Part shown: positions 28,620 to 37,791 of the stretch, one piece after another | Numbering within the stretch: the first letter of the stretch is position 1 | Layout: every line of letters begins with the position of its first letter | NCBI RefSeq assembly: GCF_003966565.1 | Contig: NZ_AP018718.1 | Coordinates: 806,001-870,000, forward strand | DNA: 64,000 bases | From: Sulfuricystis multivorans | Lineage (GTDB): Bacteria > Pseudomonadota > Gammaproteobacteria > Burkholderiales > Rhodocyclaceae | Direction of reading: 5' to 3' | Notes under the pieces: generated by a model | What the model was told of the DNA's origin: nothing | Databases searched by the model: none | What the model saw: the letters and a program-made list of their open reading frames with translations, nothing else | Made by a program: the position numbers and the translations under genes

Positions 28620-29899
28620 GCGCCCCCCTCGCAGAACCCTTCGGCAAGCTGCTGTTGGATCTCTGGGACGATCTGCAGCAGCCCGAGGTCGGCTGGCAGA
28701 TCGCCGTGTTGGCCGGCTGTTTCTTGCTCGCCTGGCTGTTCGATCGTTGGGTGCATGCGCGCTTTGCACATTCGGGCGCGATCGAAAACGTCGCGCGCCG
28801 CTTCGGCCAGCGGGGATTGAAGCGCATCGGCCTACCCGCGGCGATGCTGCTGCTGGTGCTCGCCGCGCGCCCGCTGCTCGCGCACTGGCATCACGTGAAT
28901 CTGCTCAACCTGGCGGTGCCATTGCTCCTCTCGCTGCTCATCATCCGCGCGGTGATGTTCGTGCTGCGCCACACATTCTCGGCGGCGGCCCCTTGGTTGG
29001 CGGGCTTCGAACGCAGCTTTGCGCTGCTGGTGTGGACCGTGGTGGCGCTGCACATCCTCGGTCTGCTGCCGCAATTGGTCGCGCTCCTCGAAGACGTCGG
29101 CTTCACGCTCGGCAGCACGCGGCTCAATCTCTGGCTGATCCTGCAAGGGGCTGGCGCGGTACTGACGACGCTGCTGGTCGCCTTGTGGGCCGGGGGATTG
29201 ATCGAAGCGCGGCTGATGGGTGCGCAAAGCCTCGATGGCAATCTGCGGCTGGTGCTGGCGCGGCTGGCGCGGGCGCTCCTGGCCGTGCTCGCGGTGTTGA
29301 TCGCCTTGCCGATGGTCGGCATCGATCTGACCGCGCTGTCGGTGTTCGGTGGCGCCTTGGGCGTCGGTTTGGGCTTCGGTCTGCAGAAGATCGCCGCGAA
29401 TTACGTCTCCGGCTTCATCATCTTGCTCGATCGCTCGATCAAGATCGACAACCTGATCGAGGTCGATGGCCGGCGCGGCGTGGTCAGCCGTATTACGACG
29501 CGTTACACGGTATTGCGCGGCATGACCGGCATCGAAACGATCGTGCCCAACGAGATGCTGGTCAGCTCGGTGATCAACAACGAAACCTTCAGCGATCCGA
29601 AGGTGCGCATCAGTACCCAGGTGCAGGTCGCCTACGACAGCGATCTGGAAAAAGCGCTCATGATCCTCGTCGAGGCGGCGCAGGCCCAGCCGCGCGTGAT
29701 CACTGATCCGCCGCCGAAGGCCTTCGTGGTGCGCTTTGCCGATTCGGGCATCGATCTCGAACTGGGTTTCTGGATCGCCGATCCCGCCGAGGGCACGCTG
29801 CAGATCAAATCGGACATCCATCGCGCCATTTGGCAAGCCTTCAAGGAAGCCGGCATCGAAATTCCCTTCCCGCAGCGCGAGGTGCGGCTGCTGCAATGA
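28616..29899 (+). CDS. MscS-family mechanosensitive channel
   Basis: 427 residues with about five membrane spans; the pore-lining helix is recognisable in FGGALGVGLGFGLQKIAANYVSGFIILL (in part) and is followed by the MscS beta domain (DNLIEVDGRRGVVSRI, RGMTGIETIVPNEMLVSSVINN). It releases small solutes on hypo-osmotic shock. Its length is between MscS (286) and the large MscK/MscM types. It closes the run that starts at dedA. Confidence 0.9.
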   Translation: MSAPLAEPFGKLLLDLWDDLQQPEVGWQIAVLAGCFLLAWLFDRWVHARFAHSGAIENVARRFGQRGLKRIGLPAAMLLLVLAARPLLAHWHHVNLLNLAVPLLLSLLIIRAVMFVLRHTFSAAAPWLAGFERSFALLVWTVVALHILGLLPQLVALLEDVGFTLGSTRLNLWLILQGAGAVLTTLLVALWAGGLIEARLMGAQSLDGNLRLVLARLARALLAVLAVLIALPMVGIDLTALSVFGGALGVGLGFGLQKIAANYVSGFIILLDRSIKIDNLIEVDGRRGVVSRITTRYTVLRGMTGIETIVPNEMLVSSVINNETFSDPKVRISTQVQVAYDSDLEKALMILVEAAQAQPRVITDPPPKAFVVRFADSGIDLELGFWIADPAEGTLQIKSDIHRAIWQAFKEAGIEIPFPQREVRLLQ

Positions 29900-29929
29900 A
29901 ACTCGACGCTCGTCGGACGGCACCCGCTC

Positions 29930-30913
29930 TCATTCGGGCACGCAGATCTCGCCGCGCATCACCGCCAACGCGGTACGCAATGTCAATAGCAGCAGCACCA
30001 GGCTCAATACGATCAAGAGCAGCCAGGACAGGCCGACGAAAAATCCCGAACCGTGTTCGGCCATGATCAGCGTGGCGATGGTGATCGCGGCGAGCGGGAA
30101 GGAATAAGCCCAGGTCGAAAGAAAGAAGCGCAGGCGGAAGAAACGCAGCGCATTGCTGGCGAGCAGCAGCGTCAGAAACAAGGCGACGCTGTAGAGGATC
30201 TGGGCGAACGCGTCGATCTGGCCACCGGTAAGTTTCAACCAGGCGATGAAGCCGACCGCCGGCGGCGCGATCAGGATGAACAGCGTCGGTGTCAGGCGCT
30301 CGGGCAGCGGCTCATGGAAGAACAGCCGGTTCATCACGATGGTCAGCAGCACGACCCAGAACACGAGGCCGATGCTGAAAAAGAACCACGAGATCGCCGC
30401 TGGCGCGAAAGTGACGCCACCCACCGGCACGATCACATTGCCGACGATGGGAATGAACCAGGCGGGGTTGACATGCTTGATCTCATAGCGGGTGTGGTGG
30501 ATCCAGCTGCTCATCACGAACAGCGTGAATGCCAGGTGCAAGACGGCGCCGACGCTCCAAAACCCAAGCGCTAGGCTTGCTTGCGATTCGGTAAAGGTGA
30601 CGGCGAGCAGCAGCAAGGAAATCGAGATCGCCGGAAAGAAATTGAGCCGGATCGGATTCGAGAATTCCTTCTTCACGGCCTCCCAATGCGAGACCATCTT
30701 GGCCAGATAGCCGAGTCCGACCATCACGAACAGGACGAGCGCCCACCATTGCAGGGAAATACCGATCCCGGCCGGCAGGCCGAGCACGTGGCCGGCCTTC
30801 TTCCAGGCGATGGCGAGGCCGCTGGTGCCCATTACCGTGGCGAACAGGGGGATCGGATAGTGGGCGAGGCGGGAGTGGGGCGCGGAAGGGGTTGCAGGGC
30901 TGGGGTTCGTCAT
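29930..30913 (-). CDS. TDT/SLAC1-family anion channel or exporter (TehA-like)
   Basis: 327 residues with about ten hydrophobic segments and the TDT/SLAC1 pattern (PIPLFATVMGTSGLAIAWKKAG, WIHHTRYEIKHVNPAWFIPIVGN, GFIAWLKLTGG, each in part). Family members carry chloride, nitrate, malate, tellurite-related or sulfite anions. The promoter region contains a near-perfect sigma-54 site at 30992-31008, and a sigma-54 activator gene starts divergently 185 bp away, so the channel is probably the target of that activator. Confidence 0.85.
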   Translation of the reverse strand: MTNPSPATPSAPHSRLAHYPIPLFATVMGTSGLAIAWKKAGHVLGLPAGIGISLQWWALVLFVMVGLGYLAKMVSHWEAVKKEFSNPIRLNFFPAISISLLLLAVTFTESQASLALGFWSVGAVLHLAFTLFVMSSWIHHTRYEIKHVNPAWFIPIVGNVIVPVGGVTFAPAAISWFFFSIGLVFWVVLLTIVMNRLFFHEPLPERLTPTLFILIAPPAVGFIAWLKLTGGQIDAFAQILYSVALFLTLLLASNALRFFRLRFFLSTWAYSFPLAAITIATLIMAEHGSGFFVGLSWLLLIVLSLVLLLLTLRTALAVMRGEICVPE

Positions 30914-30991
30914 TGGCTTTTTCCCTTTTGATTTTGTAGCGACTTCGATGGGGGGATCGAATTATATTAGCGAATGCTTAAGCACGCTTGA

Positions 30992-31008
30992 GCAAGTTGT
31001 GTTCCAGC
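30992..31008 (-). promoter_or_regulatory. sigma-54 (-24/-12) promoter for the TDT channel gene
   Basis: On the minus strand CTGGAACACAACTTGCT has GG and GC separated by exactly 10 bp and fits TGGCAC(A/G)-N4-TTGC(A/T) with one mismatch. It would start transcription near 30980, about 70 bp before the channel start codon. The only sigma-54 activator gene in the window is the divergent neighbour. Confidence 0.75.
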
Positions 31009-31048
31009 GGAAAAAAGCTTTCCCAATCGGCGCACAGAGCAGCGCTGC

Positions 31049-31085
31049 TGTCATTCATGGCACAATGGGCAATGAATCGCTGACA
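31049..31085. promoter_or_regulatory. candidate upstream activator site (inverted repeat)
   Basis: TGTCATTCAT at 31049-31058 and ATGAATCGCTGACA at 31072-31085 form an imperfect inverted repeat, about 45-75 bp upstream of the -24 element. Position and symmetry suit the binding site of a sigma-54 activator, and it also lies just before the activator's own start codon. Assignment is inferred. Confidence 0.35.
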
Positions 31086-31097
31086 GATTGACATGCC

Positions 31098-32432
31098 ATG
31101 ATTTCGCATCCGCTCGCCGAGTTGATTTCCTATCTCGATACCTTGCCCGAGCCGCACATCCTCTGCGACCGGGATTACCGCATCCTGGCGGCGAACAAGG
31201 CCTATCGTCGCAATTATGGCGGCGGGCATGCGATCGTCGGTCAAACCTGCTATGCCGTTTCCCATCGCTATCCAGCCCCATGCGACAAGGCGGGTGAGAC
31301 CTGCCCGCTCAAGCAGAGCCTCGCCTCTGGCCAGCGCGAACGCGTGCTGCATCTACACCATACGCCGGAAGGCGAAGCCTATGTGAATATCGAACTTGCA
31401 CCGGTGCGCAACGCGCAGGGCGAGATCGCCTATTTCGTCGAGAAGATGGAAACGCTCGGCGTGTCTCAGGGCTTGCCCGATGCGCGCGCGCTGGTTGGGC
31501 GAGCGCCGGCGTTCCGGCGCATGCTCGAGCTCGTGGCGCGGGTGGCGCCTTCCGATGCGACGGTGATGTTGCAGGGCGAATCCGGCACGGGCAAGGAACT
31601 GGTGGCCAAAGCGATCCACGATGCCAGCCGGCGCGCCAGCCGGCCTTTCGTCGCGGTGGATTGCTCCGGTTTGACCGAAACCTTGTTCGAGAGCGAATTG
31701 TTCGGCCACGAGAAGGGCTCCTTCACCGGTGCCGCGTCGCGGCGCATCGGTTTGGTCGAGGCGGCTTCCGGCGGGACCTTGTTTCTCGACGAGCTCGGGG
31801 ACATCCCGCTGGGGCTCCAGGTCAAATTGTTGCGATTGCTGGAAACCGGTACCTTCCGTCGCGTCGGCGCGAGCGATTTCCTCAAGGCGGATGTGCGGCT
31901 GATTTCCGCGACCCACCGGAACCTGCGCGCGATGATCAGTGAGGGACGTTTCCGCCAGGATTTGTATTACCGGTTGAATACCTTCCCGATCCATCTGCCG
32001 GCGCTGCGGGAGCGGATCGAGGACGTGCCGCTGCTTGTCGAAGCCTTGTTGGCGCGCGTGGCGCCCGGGCGCAGCCTGCACCTCTCGGAGGAGGCGCTTG
32101 CCTGCCTGATGGCCTACGACTATCCCGGCAACGTACGCGAACTGCGTAACGTGCTCGAACGCGCGACCCTGCTGTGTGATGGCGATGTGATTCTGCCGGA
32201 ACATTTGCCGCCCGAGCTGATCCACGGTGGCGATCCGGCCACGCGCTCCGGCGGCCCTGTCGTTGTCGCCCGGACTCTGGAAGACATCGAAGACGAGGCC
32301 TTGCGGCGGCGGCTGGCGGCTCACCACGGCAACCGGAAGTCGCTGGCGGCCGAGCTGGGGATCAGCGAGCGAACGCTGTATCGCCGTCTGCAAAGGATCC
32401 GCGAGAAGAACGAGATTGGCAGTGTGACATGA
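31098..32432 (+). CDS. sigma-54-dependent PAS-AAA-Fis transcriptional activator
   Basis: 444 residues. The N-terminal PAS domain (about 10-125) has a cysteine-bearing insert, PAPCDKAGETCPLKQ, likely redox- or metal-sensitive. The AAA+ domain (about 130-370) has Walker A GESGTGKE, the sigma-54 contact loop GSFTGA, Walker B GTLFLDELGD and YRLNTFPIHLP. A Fis-type HTH (about 395-440) ends in RKSLAAELGISERTLYRRLQRI (in part). With no receiver domain it is probably controlled by the PAS ligand. It is divergent from the TDT channel gene that has a sigma-54 promoter. Confidence 0.92.
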   Translation: MISHPLAELISYLDTLPEPHILCDRDYRILAANKAYRRNYGGGHAIVGQTCYAVSHRYPAPCDKAGETCPLKQSLASGQRERVLHLHHTPEGEAYVNIELAPVRNAQGEIAYFVEKMETLGVSQGLPDARALVGRAPAFRRMLELVARVAPSDATVMLQGESGTGKELVAKAIHDASRRASRPFVAVDCSGLTETLFESELFGHEKGSFTGAASRRIGLVEAASGGTLFLDELGDIPLGLQVKLLRLLETGTFRRVGASDFLKADVRLISATHRNLRAMISEGRFRQDLYYRLNTFPIHLPALRERIEDVPLLVEALLARVAPGRSLHLSEEALACLMAYDYPGNVRELRNVLERATLLCDGDVILPEHLPPELIHGGDPATRSGGPVVVARTLEDIEDEALRRRLAAHHGNRKSLAAELGISERTLYRRLQRIREKNEIGSVT

Positions 32433-32756
32433 ATTGGCAGTCATCGCTGCCAAAATGGCATGAGCGATCGGCTCTTTTTCTTCGGCTTCTGCAGGCTCGT
32501 TTCTTTATCTATCTGTTTTTAAGTCAATTATCTTGACGAGAGCCGATCTGGCACGCCTTTTGATATAGAAAGCAGTGAAGCGGTGCTTTGCATTGGGTCG
32601 CTGGTAAGTTAGAGCGCCAAGTCCCCCCTGATCTTGGTTTCTCTTGACGAACCTCCTCCTCCTCCAATGTGCTTGTCGGGATCTTCCCTCAGGCTCGACA
32701 AGCAGGTAATCCAGCGACTCGCACCGCTTCTTTTTTTCCTGCCCAGAAAACAAAAA
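32433..32756. other. non-coding region between the sigma-54 activator gene and the rpmG terminator
   Basis: No convincing reading frame or RNA gene. A hairpin TTGGCAG-TCATCG-CTGCCAA (32434-32453) directly follows the activator stop codon and may end its transcript. A TGGCACGCCTTTTGAT sequence near 32549 only partly fits a sigma-54 promoter. Confidence 0.5.
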
Positions 32757-32809
32757 CGCCAGCGATGGTTCGCTGGAAGAAAAAACGCCAGCGGTGGTTC
32801 GCTGGCGTT
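32757..32809 (-). terminator. tandem rho-independent terminators after rpmB-rpmG
   Basis: On the minus strand AACGCCAGCG-AACCAC-CGCTGGCGTT (32784-32809) is followed by six T. A near-copy, CCAGCG-AACCAT-CGCTGG with a T run, follows at 32757-32776. Two consecutive, almost identical hairpins form a double terminator for the ribosomal-protein operon. Confidence 0.85.
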
Positions 32810-32861
32810 GTGGCCTTCCATTCCGCGCGCCCGGCAGGGGAGCGGACTGTCCGGGAATGGC

Positions 32862-33032
32862 TTACTTGAGCTTCACTTCCTTGTAAAGCACGTGCTTGCG
32901 TGCCTTCGGGTCATATTTCATGAACTCGAGCTTTTCCGGCGTGGTGCGCTTGTTCTTGCTAGTGGTGTAAAAGTGCCCCGTGCCCGCAGTGGATTCGAGC
33001 TTGATTTTTTCACGTCCGCCCTTGGCTGCCAT
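32862..33032 (-). CDS. rpmG: 50S ribosomal protein bL33
   Basis: 56 residues from ATG 33032 ([19 protein letters not shown]..), the zinc-free bL33 form (no CxxC pairs), with [22 protein letters not shown] typical (in part). An upstream ATG at 33053 overlaps the rpmB stop and is less likely. It is the second gene of the rpmB-rpmG operon, 17 bp after rpmB. Confidence 0.97.
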   Translation of the reverse strand: MAAKGGREKIKLESTAGTGHFYTTSKNKRTTPEKLEFMKYDPKARKHVLYKEVKLK

Positions 33033-33049
33033 GATTGCTGACTCCTGTC

Positions 33050-33286
33050 TCAAACGGCCTCGCCGCGTTCGCGCAGCTCGGCGAGAACGACGTCGATGCC
33101 TTTCTTGTCGATGGTGCGCAAACCCGCGTTCGAGACGCGCAGGCGCACCCAGCGGTTTTCGGATTCGACCCAGAACCTGCGATTCTGCAGGTTGGGTAGA
33201 TAGCGACGCTTGGTCTTGTTGTTGGCGTGGGAAACGTGGTTACCCACCATCGGGGCCTTGCCCGTCACTTGGCAAACGCGGGACAT
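33050..33286 (-). CDS. rpmB: 50S ribosomal protein bL28
   Basis: 78 residues from ATG 33286 ([20 protein letters not shown]..), the family length, including [20 protein letters not shown] (family core). A longer in-frame start would add 13 unrelated residues and was not used. First gene of the rpmB-rpmG operon. radC lies upstream on the same strand, 85 bp away. Confidence 0.97.
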   Translation of the reverse strand: MSRVCQVTGKAPMVGNHVSHANNKTKRRYLPNLQNRRFWVESENRWVRLRVSNAGLRTIDKKGIDVVLAELRERGEAV

Positions 33287-33371
33287 GGTTGTCTCCAGAA
33301 AACATCGATTGCTTAAAAGCCGCACATTTTAGCCGACCGGCGGGGGGCGGGCAAGTGTTTTTTACGGAAAT

Positions 33372-34052
33372 TCAGAGGAGTCCCCGCTCGGCAAAGGAAA
33401 GCGGCGGCGCGTGGCCGGCGACGATGAAGTGATCGACGAGGCGGACATCGACCAGCGCGAGCGCCTGCTTGAGGTTGCGCGTCAACACCTCGTCCGCGGC
33501 CGAGGGCTCGGCAACACCCGAAGGATGGTTGTGGGCGAGGATCACGGCGGCGGCATTGCGTGCCAGGGCGCGCTTGACGACTTCGCGTGGATAAACCGAA
33601 GTCTGGGTGAGGGTGCCACGGAACAGTTCCTCATCGGCGATCAGCCGGTTCTGGGCATCGAGCCAGAGGGCCAGAAAAACTTCATGCTGCAATGGCGATA
33701 GCGCCAGACGCAACCAGTCGCGCACGGCATTGGGGGTGGCAAGGGCCGGACGTTGGCGTAGCTCCTCGCGCAAGCCGCGGCGCGCGAGCTCGAGGGTGGC
33801 GACGAGCTGTGCCGCCTTGGCTGGTCCGATGCCATTGACGGCGGTCAGCTCCACTGCCGAAGCGGCACACAGCCGCGTCAGGCTGTTATCGAAATGGGCG
33901 AGCAGTCGCCGGGCGAGATCGACCGCGCTCACGCCCTTGACGCCGACACGCAGGAAGATCGCCAGCAGTTCCGCATCCGAAAGCGCAGCGGCGCCCTGCG
34001 AAAGCAGCCTTTCGCGCGGGCGCTCGTCGTCGGGCCAGTCGGTGATCGCCAT
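33372..34052 (-). CDS. radC: RadC family JAB/MPN-domain protein
   Basis: 226 residues. An N-terminal helix-hairpin-helix (about 30-90; [23 protein letters not shown], in part) precedes a JAB metalloprotease-like domain with [21 protein letters not shown] (HxH...D metal motif, in part). The biochemical role is unsettled; it is usually labelled a DNA repair protein. The radC-rpmB-rpmG order, divergent from coaBC-dut, is common in proteobacteria. Confidence 0.95.
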   Translation of the reverse strand: MAITDWPDDERPRERLLSQGAAALSDAELLAIFLRVGVKGVSAVDLARRLLAHFDNSLTRLCAASAVELTAVNGIGPAKAAQLVATLELARRGLREELRQRPALATPNAVRDWLRLALSPLQHEVFLALWLDAQNRLIADEELFRGTLTQTSVYPREVVKRALARNAAAVILAHNHPSGVAEPSAADEVLTRNLKQALALVDVRLVDHFIVAGHAPPLSFAERGLL

Positions 34053-34093
34053 GAGCTAGAATCTCCCAATCCGTTTCCATCATTCTATCTGTC

Positions 34094-35278
34094 ATGAACG
34101 ACTTGCAGGGTAGGCGCATCGTGCTGGGAGTCACCGGCGGCATCGCGGCTTACAAGGCCTGCGAACTGGCACGGCTGATCGGCAAGGCGGGAGCCGATGT
34201 CGATGTCGTCATGACCGAGGCGGCGACGCATTTCGTGGCGCCGCTGACCTTTCAGGCGCTCACCGGCCGGCCGGTGCATGTCTCGCTGTGGGAAACCGAT
34301 CAAGCCAACGGCATGGCTCATATCGACCTCGTGCGCGGCGCGGCTGCCGTGCTGATCGCCCCGGCGACGGCCGATTTCATCGCCAAGCTGGCACATGGTT
34401 TTGCCGATGATCTACTTTCTTCCCTTTGCCTTGCGCGCGAATGCCCGCTGCTGGTCGCGCCGGCGATGAATCGCCAGATGTGGGCCCATCCGGCCACGCA
34501 GCGCAACGTCGCGCAATTGCGCAACGATGGTGTCGAAATCCTCGGCCCAGCCAGCGGCGAGCAGGCTTGTGGCGAGATGGGTGAAGGGCGCATGCTCGAA
34601 GCAGAGGAACTTTGCGACGCGCTGATCGCTCATCTCCAGCCGAAGCTGCTCGCTGGCAAGCGTGTCGTGCTGACGGCCGGGCCGACCCACGAACCCCTCG
34701 ATCCGGTGCGCGTGCTGACGAATATGAGCTCCGGCAAGATGGGATTTGCTTTGGCGCGCGCCTGCGCGGAGGCTGGGGCATCGGTGACGCTGGTGGCCGG
34801 GCCGGTGTGCCTGCCGACGCCTGCTGGGGTCACACGCATCGATGTGCGCAGCGCGTTCGAGATGCGCGATGCGGTCCTGGCCGCCTTGCCGACCGATATC
34901 TTCGTCAGTGTCGCGGCGGTGGCCGATTACCGCCCCGCCGCCCCCGCTACTCACAAGATCAAGAAAGGTGCTGAGCGGCTTACCCTCGAACTCGTCGCCA
35001 ACCCCGACATCCTGGCCGAGATTGCCGCGCGGCCGGATGCGCCGTTGTGCGTCGGCTTCGCCGCCGAGAGTCAGAATCTCGCCGAGTATGCCGAAGCCAA
35101 GCGGCGGGCAAAGAAACTGCCACTCATCGTCGGCAACCTCGTCCAGGACGGACTGGGCGGCGAGACGAACCAGATTACCCTGTTCGATGCTGCCGGCAGT
35201 CATCCGCTGCCGGCCGGCGACAAACTGACCCTGGCGCGCGCGATCGTGCGCCATATCGCGGAGATGATTCATGCCTAA
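34094..35278 (+). CDS. coaBC: bifunctional phosphopantothenoylcysteine decarboxylase / phosphopantothenate-cysteine ligase
   Basis: 394 residues. The flavin-dependent CoaC half begins [17 protein letters not shown], has the catalytic His in [10 protein letters not shown], and PAMNRQMW. The CoaB half has [23 protein letters not shown] and the nucleotide-binding KIKK motif. It makes 4'-phosphopantetheine in CoA synthesis. dut starts 8 bp before its end, a usual pairing. Confidence 0.97.
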   Translation: MNDLQGRRIVLGVTGGIAAYKACELARLIGKAGADVDVVMTEAATHFVAPLTFQALTGRPVHVSLWETDQANGMAHIDLVRGAAAVLIAPATADFIAKLAHGFADDLLSSLCLARECPLLVAPAMNRQMWAHPATQRNVAQLRNDGVEILGPASGEQACGEMGEGRMLEAEELCDALIAHLQPKLLAGKRVVLTAGPTHEPLDPVRVLTNMSSGKMGFALARACAEAGASVTLVAGPVCLPTPAGVTRIDVRSAFEMRDAVLAALPTDIFVSVAAVADYRPAAPATHKIKKGAERLTLELVANPDILAEIAARPDAPLCVGFAAESQNLAEYAEAKRRAKKLPLIVGNLVQDGLGGETNQITLFDAAGSHPLPAGDKLTLARAIVRHIAEMIHA

Positions 35279-35738
35279 GCCGACCATCGATGTGCGCATC
35301 CTCGATCCGCGTCTCAAGGACGAGAAAGGCGGCTACGCGCCGCATTACGCGACACCGGGTGCGGCAGGGATGGATCTGCGCGCCTGCATCGAGGCGCCGA
35401 TCCGCTTGCATCCGAACGAGACGATGCTGGTGCCGTCAGGCATCGCGATCCATATCGCCGATCCGGGCATGGCGGCATTGATCCTGCCCCGCTCTGGACT
35501 TGGCCACAAACACGGCATCGTGCTCGGCAACCTGGTCGGCCTGATCGATTCGGATTACCAGGGCGAGATTTTCGTTTCCCTGTGGAATCGCGGTCACGAG
35601 GTCTTCGCCCTCAACCCTCTCGACCGCGTCGCGCAGCTGGTGATCGTTCCGGTACTGCAGGTCGCCTTCAACATCGTCGACAGCTTCGAAGATTCACAGC
35701 GCGGAGCAGGGGGATTTGGCAGCACCGGTCAGCGCTGA
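35271..35738 (+). CDS. dut: dUTP pyrophosphatase
   Basis: 155-residue trimeric dUTPase with the five motifs: [26 protein letters not shown] (Ser of motif 2), [10 protein letters not shown] (motif 3, catalytic Asp), [10 protein letters not shown] and the C-terminal arm [12 protein letters not shown]. It removes dUTP and supplies dUMP for thymidylate. A half-copy of the REP-like repeat (35758-35778) follows its stop codon. Confidence 0.97.
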   Translation: MPKPTIDVRILDPRLKDEKGGYAPHYATPGAAGMDLRACIEAPIRLHPNETMLVPSGIAIHIADPGMAALILPRSGLGHKHGIVLGNLVGLIDSDYQGEIFVSLWNRGHEVFALNPLDRVAQLVIVPVLQVAFNIVDSFEDSQRGAGGFGSTGQR

Positions 35739-35757
35739 AACGCGTCGGATCGGTGCC

Positions 35758-35778
35758 GTTATGCCAGCGCCGAGTTTC
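35758..35778. repeat. REP-like half-unit after dut
   Basis: GCCGTTATGCCAGCGCCGAG, two mismatches from the consensus arm, 20 bp after the dut stop codon. Confidence 0.6.
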
Positions 35779-35785
35779 GCACGAC

Positions 35786-35815
35786 AAAAAAAGAACCCCG
35801 CGCGAGGCGGGGTTC
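35786..35815 (-). terminator. rho-independent terminator of the cytochrome/flavocytochrome operon
   Basis: On the minus strand GAACCCCGC-CTCGC-GCGGGGTTC is followed by seven T. The stem is 9 bp (35793-35801 with 35807-35815). It begins 24 bp after the stop of the flavoprotein gene. Confidence 0.9.
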
Positions 35816-35838
35816 GTCGAGTTGAATAAAACGTGGGA

Positions 35839-37146
35839 TCAGGTCGACATCTCGGTGAGGATGTTCCTGAGCCAACTCTTGGCATAGATCGCTTCGGTCT
35901 TGACCATTGACCAGTCCTTCGGCGAGACGCCGCCGGAATTCGGCACCGAGACGATCTTGCCGTCTTTCAGCATGTAGACGGCCGCCACGCTGATCGCCTC
36001 GTCGTCGGTGATGTAGCTGTAGCAGGTGTTGATGCCGGACAGCGGCACCACCGGCTTGCCATTCATCAGTGCGACGACGTTGGCTGCACAGATCTTGGCT
36101 TCCGAGTTCGCCGAGTAGCCTGACTTCGGCATCGCGCCGGCGATCGAGGCATCGCCGATGACGTGGATGTCCTCGTGCAGCGTGGATTCGAAGGTCGCCT
36201 GATTGACCGGGCACCACTTCTTGTCGTCGCCAACCAGACCGGCCTGCACCGCGATGTTCGCGGCGCGTTGCGGCGGGATCAGGTTGATGACGTCGCCCTT
36301 GACCTCGTCGAGACCCTCGATCAGCACCGACTTATTCGCGGCATTGATCGCGGTGACCTTCGATGCCTTGAGGTAGTCGATGATGCCCTTGTAGTGCATG
36401 TCCCAGCCCTTGCGGAACAACGGGCCTTTCGAGGCGATGTCCGGGTTGGCATCTACGACGATGATCTTCGACTTCGGCTTGTGCTTCTTCAGATAGCGGG
36501 CGATCATGCTGGTGCGCTCATAGGGGCCGGGCGGGCAGCGGAACGGCGAGAGCGGCACGGCGAGCACCACGGTGCCGCCATCCTTCATCGCTTCGAGCTG
36601 CTTGCGCAGCAACACGGTCTGTGGGCCGGCCTTCCAGGCGTGCGGCATGATCTCGGGAGTTTGTGCGTTGTAGCCCTCGATCTCCTCGGTGCGGAAGTCG
36701 ATGCCCGGGGAGATGACCAGACGGTCGTATTTCAGTGTGCCTTTCGAGGTGACGACGGTATGCGCGGCAGGATCGATCGCGGTGACCTCGGCCTGCACGA
36801 ACTTGATGCCGTGATTGGCGATCAGTTTGTCGTATTTGATGGTCAGCGACGACAGATCCGGCAGGATGCCGCCGATGTAGAGGTTCGAGAACGGGCAGGA
36901 GACGAAATGGTCATTGCGCTCGACCAGTACCACCTCGATGCTCGGATCCATCATGCGGATGTATTTGGCGGCGATCGTGCCGCCGTATCCGCCGCCGACG
37001 ACGACGACGCGGCGCGCTGCGCCCTTGGGCATGATTTCGGCCGCCGAGCCGCTCGACACGGCCGGGCCTTGGCTAGCGCAGCCAGCCAGCGCGAGGCTTC
37101 CGGCGCCACCAACGAGTTTGATGAAATTTCTGCGATCCAGTGTCAT
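35839..37146 (-). CDS. fccB: flavocytochrome c sulfide dehydrogenase, flavoprotein subunit (FccB/SoxF-like)
   Basis: 435 residues. A twin-arginine signal (DRRNFIKLVGG) with a lipobox-like LAGC precedes the FAD fold VVVVGGGYGGTIAAKYI. Candidate redox cysteines are in FVSCPFSNLYIGG and INTCYSY, the pair that forms the active-site disulfide in this family. The second half has IHVIGDASIAGAMPKSGYSAN (in part). It oxidises sulfide in the periplasm and passes electrons to a c-type cytochrome, here most likely the dihaem protein encoded 12 bp upstream. The substrate assignment is by family. Confidence 0.9.
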   Translation of the reverse strand: MTLDRRNFIKLVGGAGSLALAGCASQGPAVSSGSAAEIMPKGAARRVVVVGGGYGGTIAAKYIRMMDPSIEVVLVERNDHFVSCPFSNLYIGGILPDLSSLTIKYDKLIANHGIKFVQAEVTAIDPAAHTVVTSKGTLKYDRLVISPGIDFRTEEIEGYNAQTPEIMPHAWKAGPQTVLLRKQLEAMKDGGTVVLAVPLSPFRCPPGPYERTSMIARYLKKHKPKSKIIVVDANPDIASKGPLFRKGWDMHYKGIIDYLKASKVTAINAANKSVLIEGLDEVKGDVINLIPPQRAANIAVQAGLVGDDKKWCPVNQATFESTLHEDIHVIGDASIAGAMPKSGYSANSEAKICAANVVALMNGKPVVPLSGINTCYSYITDDEAISVAAVYMLKDGKIVSVPNSGGVSPKDWSMVKTEAIYAKSWLRNILTEMST

Positions 37147-37158
37147 GTCTCGTCCCCC

Positions 37159-37740
37159 TTATTTATTCACGCTGGCGTAGAAGTGGAGCAGGGCGTCCAG
37201 GTCTTCCTTGGACAAGGGCTTCACCTTCTCGGCCATCTTGTCCGGCATCTTGCGCTTGCCAGATTGATAGAGCTCCATCTGCATCTGTAAGTAGGGTAGC
37301 CACTGGCTCGCCACCACCGGCGTGTCGTCCTTGCCATCCGTGCCATCGTCGAGATGGCAGCGGGAGCAGTTGGCTTCCTGCAGCTCGGCGCCTTTCTTCG
37401 CCTTGGCCATATCGACTTGCTGATGGGTGAAATGCAGCTTTTGCTTGGAGAAGAACTCACCGAGCTGGTCGATCTGCTGATCGGTATAGCCCTTGGCTAG
37501 GCGGCCCATGATGCTGGAGGGGCGCTCGCCGCTCCTGAATTTCTTCATCGCTTCGACGATCGCCGTCTTCGATTGCGCGGCCAGGCTCGGCATCGTCAAA
37601 CCGGCGCTGCCCCCGTGCGTGCCATGACAGCCGGCGCAGGCATTGGCGAGCATCGCCGTGTATGGGTCGGCGGCAAAGGCCGTCGCCGAGATCGTCAGGG
37701 CACCTGCGGTCAGTGCCCAACTGCTCCATCGTTGCTTCAT
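37159..37740 (-). CDS. dihaem cytochrome c (c4/FccA-like)
   Basis: 193 residues with a signal peptide and two covalent-haem motifs, CAGCH (about residue 35) and CSRCH (about 130), each followed by a class I c-type fold with a downstream Met (RPSSIMGRLA; KRKMPDKMAEK). It belongs to the c4 / flavocytochrome c haem-subunit group. Position directly before the flavoprotein gene suggests the haem partner of sulfide dehydrogenase. Confidence 0.88.
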   Translation of the reverse strand: MKQRWSSWALTAGALTISATAFAADPYTAMLANACAGCHGTHGGSAGLTMPSLAAQSKTAIVEAMKKFRSGERPSSIMGRLAKGYTDQQIDQLGEFFSKQKLHFTHQQVDMAKAKKGAELQEANCSRCHLDDGTDGKDDTPVVASQWLPYLQMQMELYQSGKRKMPDKMAEKVKPLSKEDLDALLHFYASVNK

Positions 37741-37791
37741 CGTTTTCTCCTCCTGTGACGAAAAAGTGAACTGCCGGTGCTGCTTCCCCTG

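Noticed and set aside
32548-32564. Sigma-54 promoter TGGCACGCCTTTTGAT
   Set aside because: The -12 element is TTGA rather than TTGC and no gene starts downstream on that strand.
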